The notes under the pieces: model-generated
What the model saw: only the letters and a program-made list of their open reading frames with translations
Databases searched by the model: none
What the model was told of the DNA's origin: nothing
Source: Planctomycetota bacterium
GTDB lineage: Bacteria; Planctomycetota; Phycisphaerae; WQYP01
Reading direction: 5' to 3'
DNA length: 38,184 bases
NCBI GenBank assembly: GCA_021851715.1
Contig: JAJZCR010000029.1
Coordinates: 1 to 38,184, forward strand
In this document: piece after piece, positions 1 to 7,408 of the stretch
Numbering within the stretch: the stretch's first letter is position 1
Layout of the letters: each line of letters begins with the position of its first letter
Translations under genes and position numbers: made by a program

Positions 1-142
1 CTCCATTGTGCTGGTGCGTGGCGGTCGGGTGCGCGATTTGCCGGGCGTGCGGTACCATATTGTCCGCGGGGTCTTGGATGCCAGCGGCGTGGAAGCCCGC
101 CGTCGCAGCCGATCCAAGTATGGAGCTAAGAAACCCAAGTAA
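1..142 (+). CDS. rpsL: 30S ribosomal protein S12, C-terminal end (partial)
   Basis: Only the last 46 codons are in the window (frame begins at base 2, TAA at 140-142). The translated piece contains [20 protein letters not shown] and ends SKYGAKKPK, the classic invariant C-terminus of bacterial S12, the decoding-centre protein of the small subunit. It lies 130 bases upstream of rpsG in the same direction, the standard start of the str operon. The 5' part lies outside the window. The identification rests on direct recognition of a highly conserved sequence. Confidence 0.97.
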   Translation, partial: SIVLVRGGRVRDLPGVRYHIVRGVLDASGVEARRRSRSKYGAKKPK

Positions 143-226
143 CGTTATTAATACGTGATAAAGTGAGATACTAAAAAACTGCTGCGGGGGGCAATGGGCC
201 AACCGGCAAAATTTAAGACCTTCAAG

Positions 227-250
227 TATCCCGAATCGACTGATTCGATA
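227..250 (+). promoter_or_regulatory. stem-loop just upstream of the rpsG ribosome binding site
   Basis: CGAATC (232-237), loop GACT, GATTCG (242-247) form a perfect 6-bp hairpin. It can be extended by GTAT (227-230) with ATAC (247-250 region) across a small bulge. It sits directly before the purine-rich ribosome binding site (GGAGAAAGGAAAGG) of rpsG. S7 is known to regulate str-operon translation by binding the S12-S7 intercistronic region in Enterobacteria. A similar role here is only inference from position. Confidence 0.4.
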
Positions 251-272
251 CGGAGAAAGGAAAGGATTATTC

Positions 273-749
273 ATGGGTGCTAAATCGTTTACGGCCAGTG
301 CGGACATACTCAAGCCAGATCCAGTCCATAATTCGCTGCTTTTAAGCAAGTTTATCAATTGTCTGATGTACGACGGGAAAAAATCCACCGCGCAACGCGT
401 TGTGTACGGTGCTTTTGAAGTGATTGCCAAACGCGTCAAAGACGCCAAGCCCATTGACGTGTTTAATTTGGCGATGGAAAACGTCAAGCCGAACGTGGAA
501 ACCCGTTCTCGCCGGGTCGGCGGTCAAAATTATCAGGTGCCGATGTCGGTATCCAAAAAACGCCAGCAAAGTCTGGCCATCCGCTGGATATTGGAAGCTG
601 TTCGCAGCAAGGATGGCAAGCCCATGGTGGAGCGCCTCGCCGATGAACTCATCGCCGCCAGCCGCCGCGAGGGCAGTGCCATCCAGACCCGGGAAAACGT
701 TCATAAGATGGCCGAAGCCAACCGCGCATTTGCCCACTTCGCCTGGTAA
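273..749 (+). CDS. rpsG: 30S ribosomal protein S7
   Basis: This 158-residue protein matches the usual S7 length of about 156. It carries the family hallmarks [20 protein letters not shown] near residues 26-45, the [22 protein letters not shown] block near residues 69-91, and RWILEAVR. S7 nucleates assembly of the 30S head and contacts mRNA and tRNA at the E site. The ATG at 273 follows a purine-rich ribosome binding site. In most bacteria fusA and tuf come next. Here the gene is followed instead by rnpB, so the str cluster is broken after S7. Confidence 0.98.
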   Translation: MGAKSFTASADILKPDPVHNSLLLSKFINCLMYDGKKSTAQRVVYGAFEVIAKRVKDAKPIDVFNLAMENVKPNVETRSRRVGGQNYQVPMSVSKKRQQSLAIRWILEAVRSKDGKPMVERLADELIAASRREGSAIQTRENVHKMAEANRAFAHFAW

Positions 750-887
750 GTCGGCCGGATTGCCGGCGGCTAAATGATTCAATCGGCGTCAAGAACCTTG
801 CAGGTGCAGCGGCCTTTTTGGTGCAAATCATTCATTCGCGAAACGTGCCCAATGCCATGGCTGTTACGGTCACCAAGATGCGTTTTT

Positions 888-915
888 TTGCTGATTGCGG
901 TTTTCATGGTATGAT
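888..915 (+). promoter_or_regulatory. probable promoter of rnpB
   Basis: A TATGAT -10 element lies at 910-915, seven bases before the predicted 5' end of RNase P RNA at 923. A weak -35 (TTGCTG, 888-893) sits at 16-bp spacing. The distance from the -10 to the structural 5' end of the RNA supports the call. Confidence 0.55.
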
Positions 916-922
916 ACTTAAT

Positions 923-1395
923 GGGGTGGCCAGGTGATCGCTCGGCGAGAGCCGGGAGGAAAGTCCGAACACCGCAGGGTACGGTGGTGGGTAACGCCCA
1001 CCCGTCGGCTTGGCCAGAGGGCCGGGCAGACGCGGGAAAGTGCCACAGAAAATAAACCGCCGATGTCGGCTGGTCCGGCAGGCAAGGGTGAAAAGGTGCG
1101 GTAAGAGCGCACCGCGGCGATGGTGACATCGCCGGCATGGAAAACCCCACCGGGTGCAAGACCAAATAGGAGGCCGAAGCGTTGTCCCGACGCGAGTCTG
1201 CCATGCGCGACAATGCCCCCGTCAAGGAAGTCGCCGGCAGGATGGTAGTGCTTGAAGTACGAAGTTTTCGCAAGAAAATCAGGAAACGGCGCTGATGTAG
1301 GCTTCGGGTAGGTCGCTTGAGGGCAACAGCAATGTTGCTCCCAGATAAATGATCACCGCCGGTGACGGCACAGAATTCGGCTTATCGGCCATCCC
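923..1395 (+). ncRNA. rnpB: RNase P RNA, bacterial class A
   Basis: This is the catalytic RNA of RNase P, which removes 5' leaders from pre-tRNAs. The diagnostic conserved blocks are all present in order: GAGGAAAGTCCG at 956-967, ACAGAAAATAAACCG at 1045-1059, GGGTGCAAGACCAAATAGG at 1152-1170, AGATAAATGATCACC at 1343-1357 and ACAGAATTCGGCTTAT at 1370-1385. The ends were set by helix P1: 923-931 (GGGGTGGCC) pairs with 1387-1395 (GGCCATCCC) over nine base pairs including one G-U. The length of about 473 nt is somewhat long for class A, and the extra lies in the GC-rich variable arms. Confidence 0.96.
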
Positions 1396-1399
1396 AAGA

Positions 1400-1440
1400 G
1401 CGGGCCGCGGCGGTAATACCGCTGCGGCCCGTCCATTTTT
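1400..1440 (+). terminator. intrinsic terminator after rnpB
   Basis: GGGCCGCGGCGGT (1402-1414) pairs with ACCGCTGCGGCCC (1418-1430) around a three-base loop with one G-U. A TTTTT run follows at 1436-1440. It begins seven bases after the 3' end of helix P1 and fits termination of the RNase P RNA. Confidence 0.85.
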
Positions 1441-1500
1441 AGCGGTTCGCACCGGCACAGCGGTCCGGCCGGTGGTTTCGCGTAGCCCGATGGGTGCGGC

Positions 1501-1542
1501 ATGTCACCCGGGCAGCGGTCGGGTATAATCTGCCCCGGGTGA
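1501..1542 (+). promoter_or_regulatory. promoter with overlapping inverted repeat, upstream of the sugar transferase
   Basis: A perfect TATAAT lies at 1524-1529 with ATGTCA (1501-1506; 4/6 match to TTGACA) at 17-bp spacing. An inverted repeat flanks the -10 box: TCACCCGGGCAG (1504-1515) and CTGCCCCGGGTGA (1530-1542), with one extra C in the right arm. Because the left arm lies upstream of any start site set by this -10, the repeat would act as a DNA operator rather than as an RNA hairpin. The repressor is unknown. Confidence 0.6.
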
Positions 1543-1631
1543 TCGGCAAAGCGGCCGGGCTTTGGCCGGCGGTTCACGGGAAAAGGCCGGTTCGGCGCAC
1601 TCCACCGGTCGCATTGTGAGAACTCTTTTTC

Positions 1632-3035
1632 ATGGTTAAACAGCACCATCAGCTTTTGAAGTTCGGTTTGGGCATTATCGACGGTCTGACTGTGAGCGCC
1701 GCATGGTTTTTGGCCTACGCGATTCGCTTCTCATTTTTTTCACACGCCAAGTCGCTGCCATCCATGCACAGTCTGATCGAAGGACTGATATTGACTCTGG
1801 CGATCGCTGCGGCGGTTTTCAGCGGCACCGGCCTGTACAAGCCTCGCCGCGACCGTCGTATTCTGGAGGAACTGCAGGCCATCATCGTGGCGTGTGTTGT
1901 TTGCTGGGTGGTGTTAATTGCTTCGCTGTATTATCTGCGCAACACCCCTTTTACCCGTGGCATGTTGCTGGCTTTGCTGCCTACACTGATGGCCATGCTG
2001 GTGCTGGAACGGACGATGTTTCGATCGGTGCTGCGTTTTGCCCGCAATCAGGGGTGGAACCAGCGTTACGCCATTATTGTGGGCGTCAACCGTCTGGGCC
2101 AGCGTCTGTTGGAAACCTTGCGCGATAACAGTTGGACGGGCCTCAAGGTGATCGGGTTTGTCAGCGTGGAAAATCAGCCCCTGACCGGCGGGCATATCCG
2201 CGGGATTTCCATCGTCGGGCCTCTGGCGGAACTGCCGCAGATTATCCGAACCATGCGGCCGGACTGTGTATTTGTGGCCCTGCGTTCGCACGAGGCCGCG
2301 CTGCTGCCGCAGGTGGTAGCCCAACTGGATCGCACCAGTGTGGATGTGCGGGTGGTGCCGGATTTACGGGTTTCACGCTATCCGGTGCGTGTATCGATCA
2401 GCGAATTGGATGGCATGCCCATTGTATCGCTGCGCGAAAATCCGCTGGCTGGCTGGTCGGCTCTTTACAAACGCGCCTTCGATATCGGGGGAGCTTTGCT
2501 GGGCCTGGCGGTTTTTGCCCTGCCCATGGCCATCATAGCCCTGATGATTAAAAGGTCCGGTTCCGGCCCGGTCATTTACCGCCAGAGGCGCATCAGTTTC
2601 GGTGGTCAACCGTTTGATATTTTCAAATTCCGCACCATGATTCCCACCGCTGAAAATGCCTGCGGAGCGGTGCTGGCCAGCCCCGGCGATCCCCGTTGCA
2701 CCCGGCTGGGCCGGTGGCTGCGCCGCACCAGTCTTGACGAATTGCCACAGTTGTTCAACGTGCTTAAGGGAGATATGTCCCTGGTCGGGCCGCGGCCGGA
2801 GCGCCCGGAGATCATGGAAAAAATTGTGGAGGAAATTCCGGGCTTCGCCACGCGGCTGAAGATGCGGGCGGGTATTACCGGCTATGCCCAAGTACGTGGC
2901 TACCGCGGACGAACCAGTTTTCGCAAGCGGCTGCAATATGACCTGTATTACCTCAATCATTGGTCGCCGCTGCTGGATTTGCGAATTTTGGTGGAAACTC
3001 TCATTCGTGGTTTTCGCCACCCCAATGCGTATTGA
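1632..3035 (+). CDS. undecaprenyl-phosphate sugar-1-phosphate transferase (WcaJ/polyprenyl glycosylphosphotransferase family)
   Basis: This 467-residue membrane enzyme would transfer a hexose-1-phosphate from a UDP-sugar to the lipid carrier undecaprenyl phosphate, the first step of exopolysaccharide or capsule repeat synthesis. The N-terminal third has about four hydrophobic segments (roughly residues 10-33, 48-68, 82-103, 110-127). A Rossmann-like segment with IIVGVNRLGQRL follows near residues 150-165. The catalytic C-terminal domain starts at YKRAFDIGGALLG (about 277) and contains FKFRTM, RRTSLDELPQLFNVLKGDMS and LVGPRPERPE (about 383), all hallmarks of the family. Length fits the long WcaJ type. 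It stands 78 bases upstream of the microcompartment genes. The sugar specificity cannot be read from sequence. Confidence 0.93.
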   Translation: MVKQHHQLLKFGLGIIDGLTVSAAWFLAYAIRFSFFSHAKSLPSMHSLIEGLILTLAIAAAVFSGTGLYKPRRDRRILEELQAIIVACVVCWVVLIASLYYLRNTPFTRGMLLALLPTLMAMLVLERTMFRSVLRFARNQGWNQRYAIIVGVNRLGQRLLETLRDNSWTGLKVIGFVSVENQPLTGGHIRGISIVGPLAELPQIIRTMRPDCVFVALRSHEAALLPQVVAQLDRTSVDVRVVPDLRVSRYPVRVSISELDGMPIVSLRENPLAGWSALYKRAFDIGGALLGLAVFALPMAIIALMIKRSGSGPVIYRQRRISFGGQPFDIFKFRTMIPTAENACGAVLASPGDPRCTRLGRWLRRTSLDELPQLFNVLKGDMSLVGPRPERPEIMEKIVEEIPGFATRLKMRAGITGYAQVRGYRGRTSFRKRLQYDLYYLNHWSPLLDLRILVETLIRGFRHPNAY

Positions 3036-3113
3036 GTAAGATGGCCGTAGTGGCGTTTCCGGTGCAAACCGTGGATAATCTGTCCCGGATCACCATGGAT
3101 TGGAGTTTGAATT

Positions 3114-3413
3114 ATGATGATCGCTAAAGTGGTTGCCACCGTCGTGGCAACGGTTAAAGACGCCGGATTTGATACCAAAAAACTCATTGTGGTACATGCC
3201 CATATTCTCAAGGATGGCCAGCTTACTCCCGGGCAAACCGTGGTGGTGGCCAATGATGAACTGGGTGCCGGTGAGGGTGATTTTGTGTTGGTCACGCAAG
3301 GCAGTTCGGCCCGTTTGGCGCCTGGCATGAAAAACTGCGCCACCGATGCGGTAGTGATTGCCCTGATCGACCGCATTGATGCCAATGGTCAGCCGGTGTT
3401 TTATAAGAAATAG
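3114..3413 (+). CDS. bacterial microcompartment vertex protein (EutN/CcmL, BMC-P), copy 1
   Basis: This 99-residue protein is of the EutN/CcmL family, whose members form pentamers that cap the vertices of protein-shelled microcompartments. It shows the family pattern: IAKVVATVVATVKD at the start, KLIVVHAH, VVANDELGAGEGDFVLVTQGSSAR in the middle (the GxGxxV..GSSAR signature) and TDAVVIALIDRID at the end. The start at 3114 follows GGAG at 3102-3105. It is the first of three adjacent paralogues. Of the three it is closest to the canonical form because it keeps the GSSAR turn. Confidence 0.93.
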   Translation: MMIAKVVATVVATVKDAGFDTKKLIVVHAHILKDGQLTPGQTVVVANDELGAGEGDFVLVTQGSSARLAPGMKNCATDAVVIALIDRIDANGQPVFYKK

Positions 3414-3440
3414 GCCTTTGTTTGGCGGGTAGTCAGCGTT

Positions 3441-3716
3441 ATGTTCACCGCGGTAGTAAAAGGTTCTCTCACCAGTACAGTCAAGCATCCGTCGATGAAA
3501 GGGGTGCGTCTGATGATTGTGCAGCCTGTGGACCCCGTAGCCGGAACCAGTAGCGGCCTGCCGCAGATTGCCGCAGATGTGCTCGGTGCCGGCATCGGCA
3601 CGCGGGTGTTGGTAAGCAGCGACGGACGCGCCGCCCAGGACATGTTAAAAATGGATAAATCCAGCCCGGTTCGTCTGGTGATTACGGCCCTGGTGGACGA
3701 TGCGGCCAAAACCTGA
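3441..3716 (+). CDS. bacterial microcompartment vertex protein (EutN/CcmL, BMC-P), copy 2
   Basis: This 91-residue EutN/CcmL-type protein contains VVKGSLTSTVKHPSMKGVRL and MIVQPVDPVAG, very typical of the family N-terminal beta strands. These are followed by ADVLGAGIGTRVLVSSDGRAAQ and RLVITALVDD. The GSSAR turn of copy 1 is replaced by SDGRAAQ. It begins 27 bases after copy 1 and has only a weak ribosome binding site, so translational coupling is plausible. Divergence among the three copies suggests distinct vertex types rather than a recent duplication. Confidence 0.9.
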   Translation: MFTAVVKGSLTSTVKHPSMKGVRLMIVQPVDPVAGTSSGLPQIAADVLGAGIGTRVLVSSDGRAAQDMLKMDKSSPVRLVITALVDDAAKT

Positions 3717-3757
3717 CTTCGCATCAAGAGGTCTTACTCAGTTAAGGAATCAAGTTT

Positions 3758-4024
3758 ATGTATATGGCGCGGGTCATAGGTCAGGTAGAGGCTTCCGTGC
3801 GGGCGGCCGGGCTTGGTCCGCACAGGCTGGTGATGCTTCAGCCGCTGGATTTTCAGCAGCAACCCATTCGCTGGACGCTTGTCGCCATCGATCTGGTGGG
3901 TGCTGCCGATGGCTCCCTGGTGGCCTATGAAGAAGGGCGTGAGGCCGCCAATCCCTACGATCCGCCATTGCCGGTGGACGCATGCGTGGTGGCGCTGGTA
4001 GATGGCTATAATTACCAGCCATGA
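3758..4024 (+). CDS. bacterial microcompartment vertex protein (EutN/CcmL, BMC-P), copy 3
   Basis: This is an 88-residue EutN/CcmL-type protein: ARVIGQVEASVRAAGL, HRLVMLQPLD, VAIDLVGAADGSLVAYEEGREA and VDACVVALVDGYNYQP. The ATG at 3758 is preceded by AAGGA (3744-3748). It lies 41 bases downstream of copy 2. Three vertex paralogues in one locus is the pattern known from Planctomycetes-Verrucomicrobia (PVM) microcompartment loci, but no hexameric shell protein (BMC-H) or core enzyme is visible in this window. Confidence 0.9.
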   Translation: MYMARVIGQVEASVRAAGLGPHRLVMLQPLDFQQQPIRWTLVAIDLVGAADGSLVAYEEGREAANPYDPPLPVDACVVALVDGYNYQP

Positions 4025-4123
4025 TGTGCTGATATGAGGATCCGGCCTGACGGCGTTTGGGCCGATGATTTTGGCCAGGCCCGTTGGAAACAGCCTGCTG
4101 GTGGTGATACAAAGGAGTTGGTC

Positions 4124-4477
4124 ATGTTTTTTCTCGGTGCAACGGACCAACGGGTGTCTGTGGTCAATGATGCCGGCGTGGAAATTTACCATGCGGAACT
4201 GCGCAATCTGGTGGCGGTTATCACCCATTTGCGCGGCCATATTCGGACGGTGTGTATTGCCAGTCCAGCCGGCCAGATCGATCCGAATCTGCTTTCTGTT
4301 CTGGAAGGTCAGTTAAAGCTTGATCCCGCGTTTCAATCCCTGCAGACCATGCCTTTCAGCCCCGGTTTAGACGCCCGCCTGCTGGCTCTGGCGGCGTTGG
4401 TGGCGGCCACCACAGCGGGGCACTCGAAGAAAGAAAAGAAGGGCAAAGACAAAAAAGCTAAGAAAGGCAGACGATAA
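4124..4477 (+). CDS. uncharacterised 117-residue protein with lysine-rich tail
   Basis: I do not recognise the family. The ATG at 4124 was chosen because AAAGGAG lies just upstream (4111-4117), whereas the in-frame ATG at 4034 has no such site. The protein starts MFFLGATDQRVSVVND, has a compact predicted alpha/beta body with VCIASPAG, and ends in a strongly basic tail (SKKEKKGKDKKAKKGRR). Such a tail could bind nucleic acid, an acidic partner or membrane phosphates. It sits between the vertex genes and a membrane protein gene whose ATG overlaps its stop by one base. This suggests the three vertex proteins and these two products are made together. Confidence 0.6.
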   Translation: MFFLGATDQRVSVVNDAGVEIYHAELRNLVAVITHLRGHIRTVCIASPAGQIDPNLLSVLEGQLKLDPAFQSLQTMPFSPGLDARLLALAALVAATTAGHSKKEKKGKDKKAKKGRR

Positions 4478-5376
4478 TGGCCGCTCCAGTGCATCCGTAC
4501 AGTGATTATGGTATCGCCCTGCAGACACTGCGCTTCGCCCGCAACTGGCTTGGCATATTGCTATTTACCTGCGTGCTGCTGCAGGTGGTGGGGTTCCTGC
4601 TGATGCGCTTCACCAGCCAGCCGTTTGTGGCATCGCGGCCGGTGATCCATCGGCCCTTGACGCCACTGGTGCGGAAGCGGCCTTTTTCCGCCACCACGGT
4701 TTCCGGTCAATCCCGTGCCACGGCCGGCGGCACCGGCGTGAGTTCGCTGGATGATTTGAACACGGCGGCGGCCGAGCAGTTTCGCATCAACCGATGGACC
4801 GTGCGCACCAAGGCCGGCCGCGAATTGAATTTGCGGTCGCAGTGGGAGCTCACGTATTACCTGGCCGTACCGGTGACCCAGCTTCTGGGTTTGCTGGCCG
4901 CGGGATCGCAGGCCATTTTGATTTTCCTTACCCTGATAATGATTCTCGTCGCCCAGGCCCCCGGCGTTGCCCATCTGACGCGCAGTCTCAACTGGGCCGT
5001 TATTTTGCTTTTTATGGTGCTGCCCTGGCAGTATTTTTTCCACGGATTTCCAATCCCCGGCGTGCTGTATAGTTGGCATGAATTGCTGCATACCATGGGA
5101 CTGGTCTACCTTCTGCCCCCCGGCCAGGGGATACCTTTTATCCCGCGGCTGCTGATTGTGGCGCGGTATGTCGGTTGGCCCTCGCTGGCCATGGTGGTGA
5201 TGTTGGTAACCGCGGAACGCTTCCGTGCCGGCACGCGATTAGCCATCGGCCACCCGCTGCAAAGTATGATGCGCCCCGGATCAACTTCGACTGGAACCTC
5301 GCGGCCCAGTGCCGGCTCCAGCGCCACTCCAGGTGTCAGTCCGCCGCCCGCCCCACGATCTGGGTTGAAGCTGTGA
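4477..5376 (+). CDS. uncharacterised integral membrane protein
   Basis: This 299-residue protein starts in an ATAATG-type overlap with the preceding stop codon (TAA 4475-4477, ATG 4477), a strong sign of translational coupling. Hydrophobic segments are near residues 25-45, 128-165 (long enough for two passes), 172-190 and 230-250. Between the first two is a polar stretch rich in Arg, Ser and Gly (about 55-120). The C-terminal 35 residues are a Ser/Gly/Pro-rich, probably disordered tail. I see no known enzyme or transporter motif. Its position suggests it could anchor something related to the microcompartment proteins at the membrane, but this is only inference. Confidence 0.6.
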   Translation: MAAPVHPYSDYGIALQTLRFARNWLGILLFTCVLLQVVGFLLMRFTSQPFVASRPVIHRPLTPLVRKRPFSATTVSGQSRATAGGTGVSSLDDLNTAAAEQFRINRWTVRTKAGRELNLRSQWELTYYLAVPVTQLLGLLAAGSQAILIFLTLIMILVAQAPGVAHLTRSLNWAVILLFMVLPWQYFFHGFPIPGVLYSWHELLHTMGLVYLLPPGQGIPFIPRLLIVARYVGWPSLAMVVMLVTAERFRAGTRLAIGHPLQSMMRPGSTSTGTSRPSAGSSATPGVSPPPAPRSGLKL

Positions 5377-5419
5377 ACCTCGGAGCACGTTTTCATCTGC
5401 TGCATACAGGTCGGTGACC

Positions 5420-6238
5420 ATGCGCTTGTCTCGAGAACTTAGATTTGCCTTGAAGGCCGCAGTGGTGCCGGCGGACGGGGTGAATAATTTTGCGGGCCAT
5501 CCGGCCCTGGATGGCGTGGCTCCATTTTTAACGCTAGCGGCCGTGGTGGAGGGTGAACCGGACCCGGCCACCGGCATGGTCATCAACATCAAACGTATTG
5601 ATCAATTGCTGCGCGACCATCTGGTTCCGATGATCGGCACCTATTGGCGGGAAGCGGCAACACCGGGGCGACCGTGGGGCGGGGCGGATTTGCTTTCGCC
5701 GATGGTCGCTCTGCTGGGAGCCAAGTTGCATCCCGGCCGGCTCCACGCCCTGCGGTTGGAGTTAAGTCCCTTTTTGTCGTACCTTTGTTTGCTCAAGGAG
5801 TCACCTGTGGTGCGTTTATCCGAGCGGTTTGAATTTTCCGCGGCCCATTGTCTGCATAGCCCGCAGCTCAGTGCACAGGCCAATCGCGAGGTCTTCGGCA
5901 AGTGCAACAACCCCAACGGCCATGGGCACAATTACGAATTGGAAGTGGTGATTGCCGGCGAGCCGGACCCCCGCACCGGGTTGATTATGCCGGTGGGAGA
6001 ATTGCAGCGACTGGTCAACCAGCGGGTGATTGCAACTTTTGATCACAAGCATCTGAATGTGGATTGCGAAGAATTCAGGAATCTCAATCCCACCGTCGAA
6101 AACATTGCCCGGGTGATTTTCAACAAGCTCGCGGACGGTTTCAGCGGAGCGGTTCGGCTGGCGGCGGTCAGAGTGTGGGAAACACCCAAAACCTGGAGCG
6201 AAGTCACGCAAACCATCACGTCAACTCGCGATTTCTGA
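5420..6238 (+). CDS. tandem 6-pyruvoyl-tetrahydropterin synthase-like protein (PTPS/QueD family)
   Basis: The family converts dihydroneopterin triphosphate to 6-pyruvoyl-tetrahydropterin or, as QueD, to carboxytetrahydropterin for queuosine. The C-terminal half (about residues 132-272) is a good PTPS domain: FSAAHCLHS with zinc ligand His143, FGKCNNPNGHGHNY with catalytic Cys162 and zinc ligands His168 and His170, DHKHLN near 208, and a closing VRVWET. The CNNPNGHGHNY block resembles eukaryotic PTPS more than E. coli QueD. The N-terminal half (about 1-125) repeats the outline (LRFALKAAV, VEGEPDPATGMVINI) but lacks the His and Cys residues, so it is a degenerate second copy. ATG 5420 was preferred over GTG 5414 because AGG lies nine bases upstream. 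Confidence 0.85.
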   Translation: MRLSRELRFALKAAVVPADGVNNFAGHPALDGVAPFLTLAAVVEGEPDPATGMVINIKRIDQLLRDHLVPMIGTYWREAATPGRPWGGADLLSPMVALLGAKLHPGRLHALRLELSPFLSYLCLLKESPVVRLSERFEFSAAHCLHSPQLSAQANREVFGKCNNPNGHGHNYELEVVIAGEPDPRTGLIMPVGELQRLVNQRVIATFDHKHLNVDCEEFRNLNPTVENIARVIFNKLADGFSGAVRLAAVRVWETPKTWSEVTQTITSTRDF

Positions 6239-7370
6239 ACATGGCGATCGCTATGGCAATGGCCGCACCGATGTACAGCAGGCCGTACGTGCATGAAATA
6301 ACGACGTATTCCCATACCTGGCCGATGGTGGGGGCATTTTTAATGAAATGCCCCGGCATACTGATGGGGCGATACACCAGGCATTGATTGATGTCAAAAT
6401 TGCTCAAAAACGGCAGCAGGTAACTGATGCTCTGCACCACCTCCTGCCAGGGATGGGCTAGATTGAGCAGCGGAATAAACCGCGTCAGATTGGCACCGAT
6501 GTACAGCAGCACAATGGCCGTCATGTTCAGCGCCAGACTATACCGTGTGGAAATGGCGGTGCTGATGGCCGCCAGTGTGGCTATTTCCATAAATTGCATG
6601 ATAAAAGCCGGCAGCAGCACGATGACGCTGCTGAAATTGCTCCAGAATAAAGCTTGCCTTTCCGCCATGTCGCTGACATCCAGATCGATGCGCTTGTCCG
6701 AAAAAAAACGCAGGTAATCGCAGCCGGCGGTACAGATGGTGGTAATGGCCATCACCACAAAAATCAGGCACAGAATGCCCAGATACTTTCCCACCACCAC
6801 CTGCCAGCGGGCCACCGGTTTGCTCATCAGGGTCAGCATCGTCCGGTTTTCAATTTCCTCATCCACCACTTTGCCGGTGGCAAAGACCATAATGACCAGC
6901 GAAAACATCAACACGAACGATAAGGCCACATCGCGGAACATTTCGGTATCGTCGCCGAAAGTGTTAAACGGTACGAACGCCGTGATGATGATGGCCGCCA
7001 GGCACAACAAAAATACAATCAGCGTAAACGGCTGCAGCAAAGCTTCGTAATACGTTACTCGCGCAATGGCTCCCAGGCGGGAAAGGCCCAGCAGTGGCAG
7101 GATTAAAAACTCCACAATTCCCGGCATCAACCAGGCTCCGGCCAGGGAAATAGAGAGTGTGAACCAGAACCGCCAGTTGTCGGCATAGGTGGCAATGACA
7201 TTCGCATAGGCACTGGCTACGCCGTGGTTATGTTTGGAGGCGATATCGGAAACGCCGGCAGTGTGGTAAGCCGCGTTAATAAGGTGATTCCAGTAAGTCC
7301 AGCAGCCCAGAGAAACCAGGGCCAGCGCCAGCAGGACTATAAAATAGATGATGGTTGATTTTTTCAGCAT
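6216..7370 (-). CDS. ABC-2-type transporter permease
   Basis: This membrane protein has about 384 residues from ATG 7370; upstream in-frame TTG/GTG codons at 7403 and 7400 lack a ribosome binding site. It has a first transmembrane helix at the N-terminus, then a large extracytoplasmic loop, then five or more hydrophobic helices. The block VVDEEIENRTMLTLMSKPVARWQVVVGKYLG is the signature cytoplasmic coupling loop of ABC-2 permeases (compare the GldF/NatB group). Its 3' end overlaps that of the pterin gene by 23 bases, tail to tail. No ATPase partner is adjacent in the window. Acylphosphatase lies just upstream on the same strand. The substrate is unknown. Confidence 0.82.
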   Translation of the reverse strand: MLKKSTIIYFIVLLALALVSLGCWTYWNHLINAAYHTAGVSDIASKHNHGVASAYANVIATYADNWRFWFTLSISLAGAWLMPGIVEFLILPLLGLSRLGAIARVTYYEALLQPFTLIVFLLCLAAIIITAFVPFNTFGDDTEMFRDVALSFVLMFSLVIMVFATGKVVDEEIENRTMLTLMSKPVARWQVVVGKYLGILCLIFVVMAITTICTAGCDYLRFFSDKRIDLDVSDMAERQALFWSNFSSVIVLLPAFIMQFMEIATLAAISTAISTRYSLALNMTAIVLLYIGANLTRFIPLLNLAHPWQEVVQSISYLLPFLSNFDINQCLVYRPISMPGHFIKNAPTIGQVWEYVVISCTYGLLYIGAAIAIAIAMFRNRELT

Positions 7371-7408
7371 GGGTCTTTTTCCAGGCAGGGCCTTACTCAC
7401 CAAACATT

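Noticed and set aside
342..782. Long open frames antisense to rpsG, rnpB, ruvAB, shc and the hydrolases
   Set aside because: They are shadows of GC-rich real genes: no ribosome binding sites, low-complexity translations and no recognisable domains.
4034..4123. Start of the lysine-tailed protein at 4034
   Set aside because: No ribosome binding site there; AAAGGAG precedes the in-frame ATG at 4124.
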